The position numbers and the translations under genes are program-made. From DATKLX01 sp035542155 (lineage in GTDB: Bacteria; Chloroflexota; Anaerolineae; Anaerolineales; Anaerolineaceae), in NCBI GenBank assembly GCA_035542155.1, contig DATKLX010000056.1, positions 1 to 24,011 on the forward strand: a stretch of DNA of 24,011 bases, in the 5' to 3' direction. Below the pieces are notes generated by a model. That model ran no database searches and was not told the DNA's origin. It worked only from the letters and a program-made list of their open reading frames with translations. Of this stretch, positions 22,438 through 24,011 are shown piece by piece. How positions within the stretch are numbered: the first letter of the stretch is position 1; each line of letters starts with the position of its first letter.

Positions 22438-23442
22438 TTACGTGCGGCGGCGAAGGTAATTGTTGAGAATGACCGCCAGAATGATTGTCGTTCCGACAAT
22501 TGCTTCAAAATTGTCTGCCTGGATGAAGGGGATATTCATCAGTACCACGCCGGTGCGCAGCATACTGATCGTCAGAGCGCCGATCAACGCGCCCCAGATA
22601 CTCCCCGCGCCGCCGGTGATGAGCACGCCTCCCACCACCGCTGCGGCGATGGCGCTGAGCTCCAGCCCATCCCCCGAGGCGACCCGGACGGTATAGTACT
22701 GGCTGAAGAGGATCACGCCGGTGAAGCCTGCCAGCGCGCCGGCGATCATGAAGCTGATTACCTTGACCCGTTTGACACGCACGCCCTGGCCGAGGGCTGC
22801 GCCCTGGTTGCCGCCTACGGCGAAGACGTGGTTGCCAAAGGTGGTGCGGGTGAGGATGAACTGGAAGGCAACCACCAGAAGGAGCTGCCAGAGCAGGGAG
22901 GTTCGAAAATTGGCGTCGGAGAAGAGGTTGTTGAGCAGGTCGAAGCGCCCATTGAACACGTTGTAGATCGCGGGCCGGCCGATGGTCTGGAGCATCTGCC
23001 CGCCGGAAAGGATCCAGAGCATGCCGCGATAAAAGTACTTCGTTCCCAGGGTGACGATAAAAGAGGGGATCCCGGACCAGACCAGGATCAGGCCATTGAT
23101 CGCACCGAGCAGGGCAGGGACGAGAATGGCGAGGAACAGGCCGAGGAGGGGCTGCCCGGAGATGGTAAAGGTGCCGAATAGATACCCACCGACAGCCATC
23201 ACCGAGCCGACCGAGAGGTCGAACTCGCCAGCGATCATCAGGAGGGCCACCCCGATGGCGATTGTGCCGGTCAGTGAGATGGCGTTGATGATCCCGGTCA
23301 CCGAGCGCATGGTCAGGAACTTGGGTACGAAGAGAGAAAGGAGGATAAATACGATAATGAAGACTGCCAGCGGTCCGAACAGGGTCGATCCGGAGACCAG
23401 ACGGCGGGTTTTTACCTGCCAGGTGTCGGTGATTGTGGCCAT
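22438..23442 (-). CDS. Sugar ABC transporter permease (RbsC-like)
   Basis: This is a 334-residue, multi-spanning CUT2 permease. It has the family's AGEFDLSVGSVMAVGGY segment, SGIPSFIVTLG, the ATPase-coupling loop AVGGNQGAALGQGVRVKRVK, and the C-terminal VVGGVLITGGAGSIWG. ATG 23442 follows AGGTAGG. A single permease is present here, in contrast to the two in the plus-strand importer, so this channel is probably a homodimer served by the single-domain ATPase. It lies after the binding-protein gene, with two hairpins in the gap. The LacI/IolG/IolE neighbours suggest inositol or a similar polyol as the cargo, which the sequence does not prove. Confidence 0.93.
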   Translation of the reverse strand: MATITDTWQVKTRRLVSGSTLFGPLAVFIIVFILLSLFVPKFLTMRSVTGIINAISLTGTIAIGVALLMIAGEFDLSVGSVMAVGGYLFGTFTISGQPLLGLFLAILVPALLGAINGLILVWSGIPSFIVTLGTKYFYRGMLWILSGGQMLQTIGRPAIYNVFNGRFDLLNNLFSDANFRTSLLWQLLLVVAFQFILTRTTFGNHVFAVGGNQGAALGQGVRVKRVKVISFMIAGALAGFTGVILFSQYYTVRVASGDGLELSAIAAAVVGGVLITGGAGSIWGALIGALTISMLRTGVVLMNIPFIQADNFEAIVGTTIILAVILNNYLRRRT

Positions 23443-23463
23443 GAAAACCTACCTGACCCCCGG

Positions 23464-23486
23464 CCCCTTCCCTAAAAAGGAAGGGG
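23464..23486 (-). repeat. Short hairpin in the binding protein-permease gap
   Basis: CCCCTTCC (23464-23471) and GGAAGGGG (23479-23486) pair around a 7-base A-rich loop. It lies between the larger hairpin and the permease ribosome-binding site. Similar CCCCTTCCC palindromes are common dispersed intergenic repeats, so this may be such a copy. Confidence 0.5.
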
Positions 23487-23496
23487 AGGGAGGAAG

Positions 23497-23532
23497 AAGA
23501 CCCTAAGGGTTTTGGGAAACCCTTAGGGTCTT
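23497..23532 (-). promoter_or_regulatory. Long perfect stem-loop after the binding-protein gene
   Basis: AAGACCCTAAGGGTTT (23497-23512) and AAACCCTTAGGGTCTT (23517-23532) form a perfect 16-bp stem with a TGGG tetraloop, 12 bases after the binding-protein stop. No T-run follows on the minus strand. As at 11437, a strong hairpin directly after a binding-protein gene suggests transcript protection or partial termination, favouring binding protein over permease. Confidence 0.75.
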
Positions 23533-23544
23533 GAAGGAAAGATG

Positions 23545-24011
23545 CTAGCGGTAGGTGCCGGCGAGGGCTTCGACGATGTCGACGTTGGACTTGTCAACAA
23601 AGCCTGGGCCGGTCGCGCTGATGCCTAACGCCGGTGTGATATTCTGGCGCAGGTAGAGCGCCAGCGACATGACGGTGCCGTAGCCGATCAGGAAGGGCTG
23701 GGCGTCTATGATGAAGAGGGTCGTGCCGTTCTTGATGGCCTTGACGCCGGCCGGGGAAATGTCAAAGGTAGCGTGATAGAACTTGCCGGGCTGCAGGCCG
23801 GAGGCGTCCACGAAGGCATAGAAGGGATCCGAGCCAGCCGGGCCGAGGGTCAGGAAGGAATCCACGTCGGGATGGGCGGTGTAGTAATCGCTGATGGTGG
23901 TCTGGGCCTGGGCCGCATCCTCGCCCTTGACGCCGAGGACTTCGGCCGGGAGGTTGGCCTCTTTATAGGCGTCCAGGAAGCCCTTGCAGCGGGCGTCCAG
24001 GCCGGAGTGGC
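23545..24011 (-). CDS. Sugar ABC transporter substrate-binding protein, C-terminal part (5' truncated by window edge)
   Basis: The frame enters from the right edge at codon position 24009 and ends in TAG at 23545, giving the last 154 residues. It begins HSGLDARCKGFLDAYKEA and continues QAQTTISDYYTAHPDVDSFL, FDISPAGVKAIKNGT and PFLIGYGTVMSLALYL, all typical of the second lobe of type I periplasmic sugar-binding proteins. The GTG at 23865 is internal and not the start. The signal peptide and N-terminal lobe lie outside the window. It is the first visible gene of the minus-strand importer operon and is followed by a strong hairpin before the permease. Its ligand cannot be inferred from this half beyond the inositol or polyol context. 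Confidence 0.9.
   Translation of the reverse strand, partial: HSGLDARCKGFLDAYKEANLPAEVLGVKGEDAAQAQTTISDYYTAHPDVDSFLTLGPAGSDPFYAFVDASGLQPGKFYHATFDISPAGVKAIKNGTTLFIIDAQPFLIGYGTVMSLALYLRQNITPALGISATGPGFVDKSNVDIVEALAGTYR

Noticed and set aside
21469..23181. 570-codon plus-strand open frame
   Set aside because: It lies antisense to the clear transporter ATPase and permease genes, has no recognisable motifs or ribosome-binding site, and is a frame kept open by high GC content.

Overview
This window looks like a chromosomal segment of a Chloroflexota bacterium, most likely Anaerolineae-like. The reasons are the GC-rich coding sequence, regular Shine-Dalgarno sequences, and above all the substrate-binding lipoprotein at 10078-11415, whose lipobox cysteine is followed by an Ala/Pro/Thr linker of the kind common in that phylum. 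The assignment is inference; there is no rRNA or other phylogenetic marker here.

Left edge (1-215): the 3' end of a transposase gene and a probable insertion-sequence end. Right after it begins a plus-strand catabolic island (366-13273). It encodes a TIM-barrel isomerase/epimerase, a Gfo/Idh/MocA oxidoreductase, an L-fucose-isomerase-like protein, a ROK repressor, a D-tagatose-3-epimerase-type enzyme, a complete CUT2 (ribose-type) sugar ABC importer (tandem-domain ATPase, two permeases, binding lipoprotein), and two tandem TIM-barrel isomerase paralogues. A sigma70-type promoter precedes the first gene and another precedes the ROK gene. Each is followed by a copy of the same 18-bp imperfect palindrome, so a single ROK regulon is likely. 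No kinase or aldolase is present, so the pathway is incomplete in this window and its substrate is unknown.

A strong hairpin (13298-13332) separates this island from the convergent minus-strand genes. The first minus-strand block (14147-16145, read right to left) is a compact molybdenum-cofactor redox cluster: a short sulfite-oxidase/YedY-type molybdopterin protein, a flavin reductase, a small double-CxxC protein resembling DUF6510, a MoaD/ThiS-like ubiquitin-fold protein ending in Gly-Gly, and then a CPBP-like membrane protein. A non-coding stretch (16146-16568) lies upstream of it.

The second minus-strand block (16569-24011) is another sugar/cyclitol operon: a substrate-binding protein cut by the window edge, a CUT2 permease, a single-domain ATPase, an IolE-like isomerase/dehydratase, a LacI regulator, two tandem IolG-like inositol dehydrogenases and a RibD-C-type reductase. 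IolG plus IolE-like proteins and a dedicated importer point to myo-inositol or a related cyclitol.

Taken together, two separately regulated uptake-and-oxidation operons for polyols or rare sugars flank a small molybdenum redox module. They share enzyme types: five xylose-isomerase-like TIM barrels and three Gfo/Idh dehydrogenases. No CRISPR array, tRNA or rRNA was seen.
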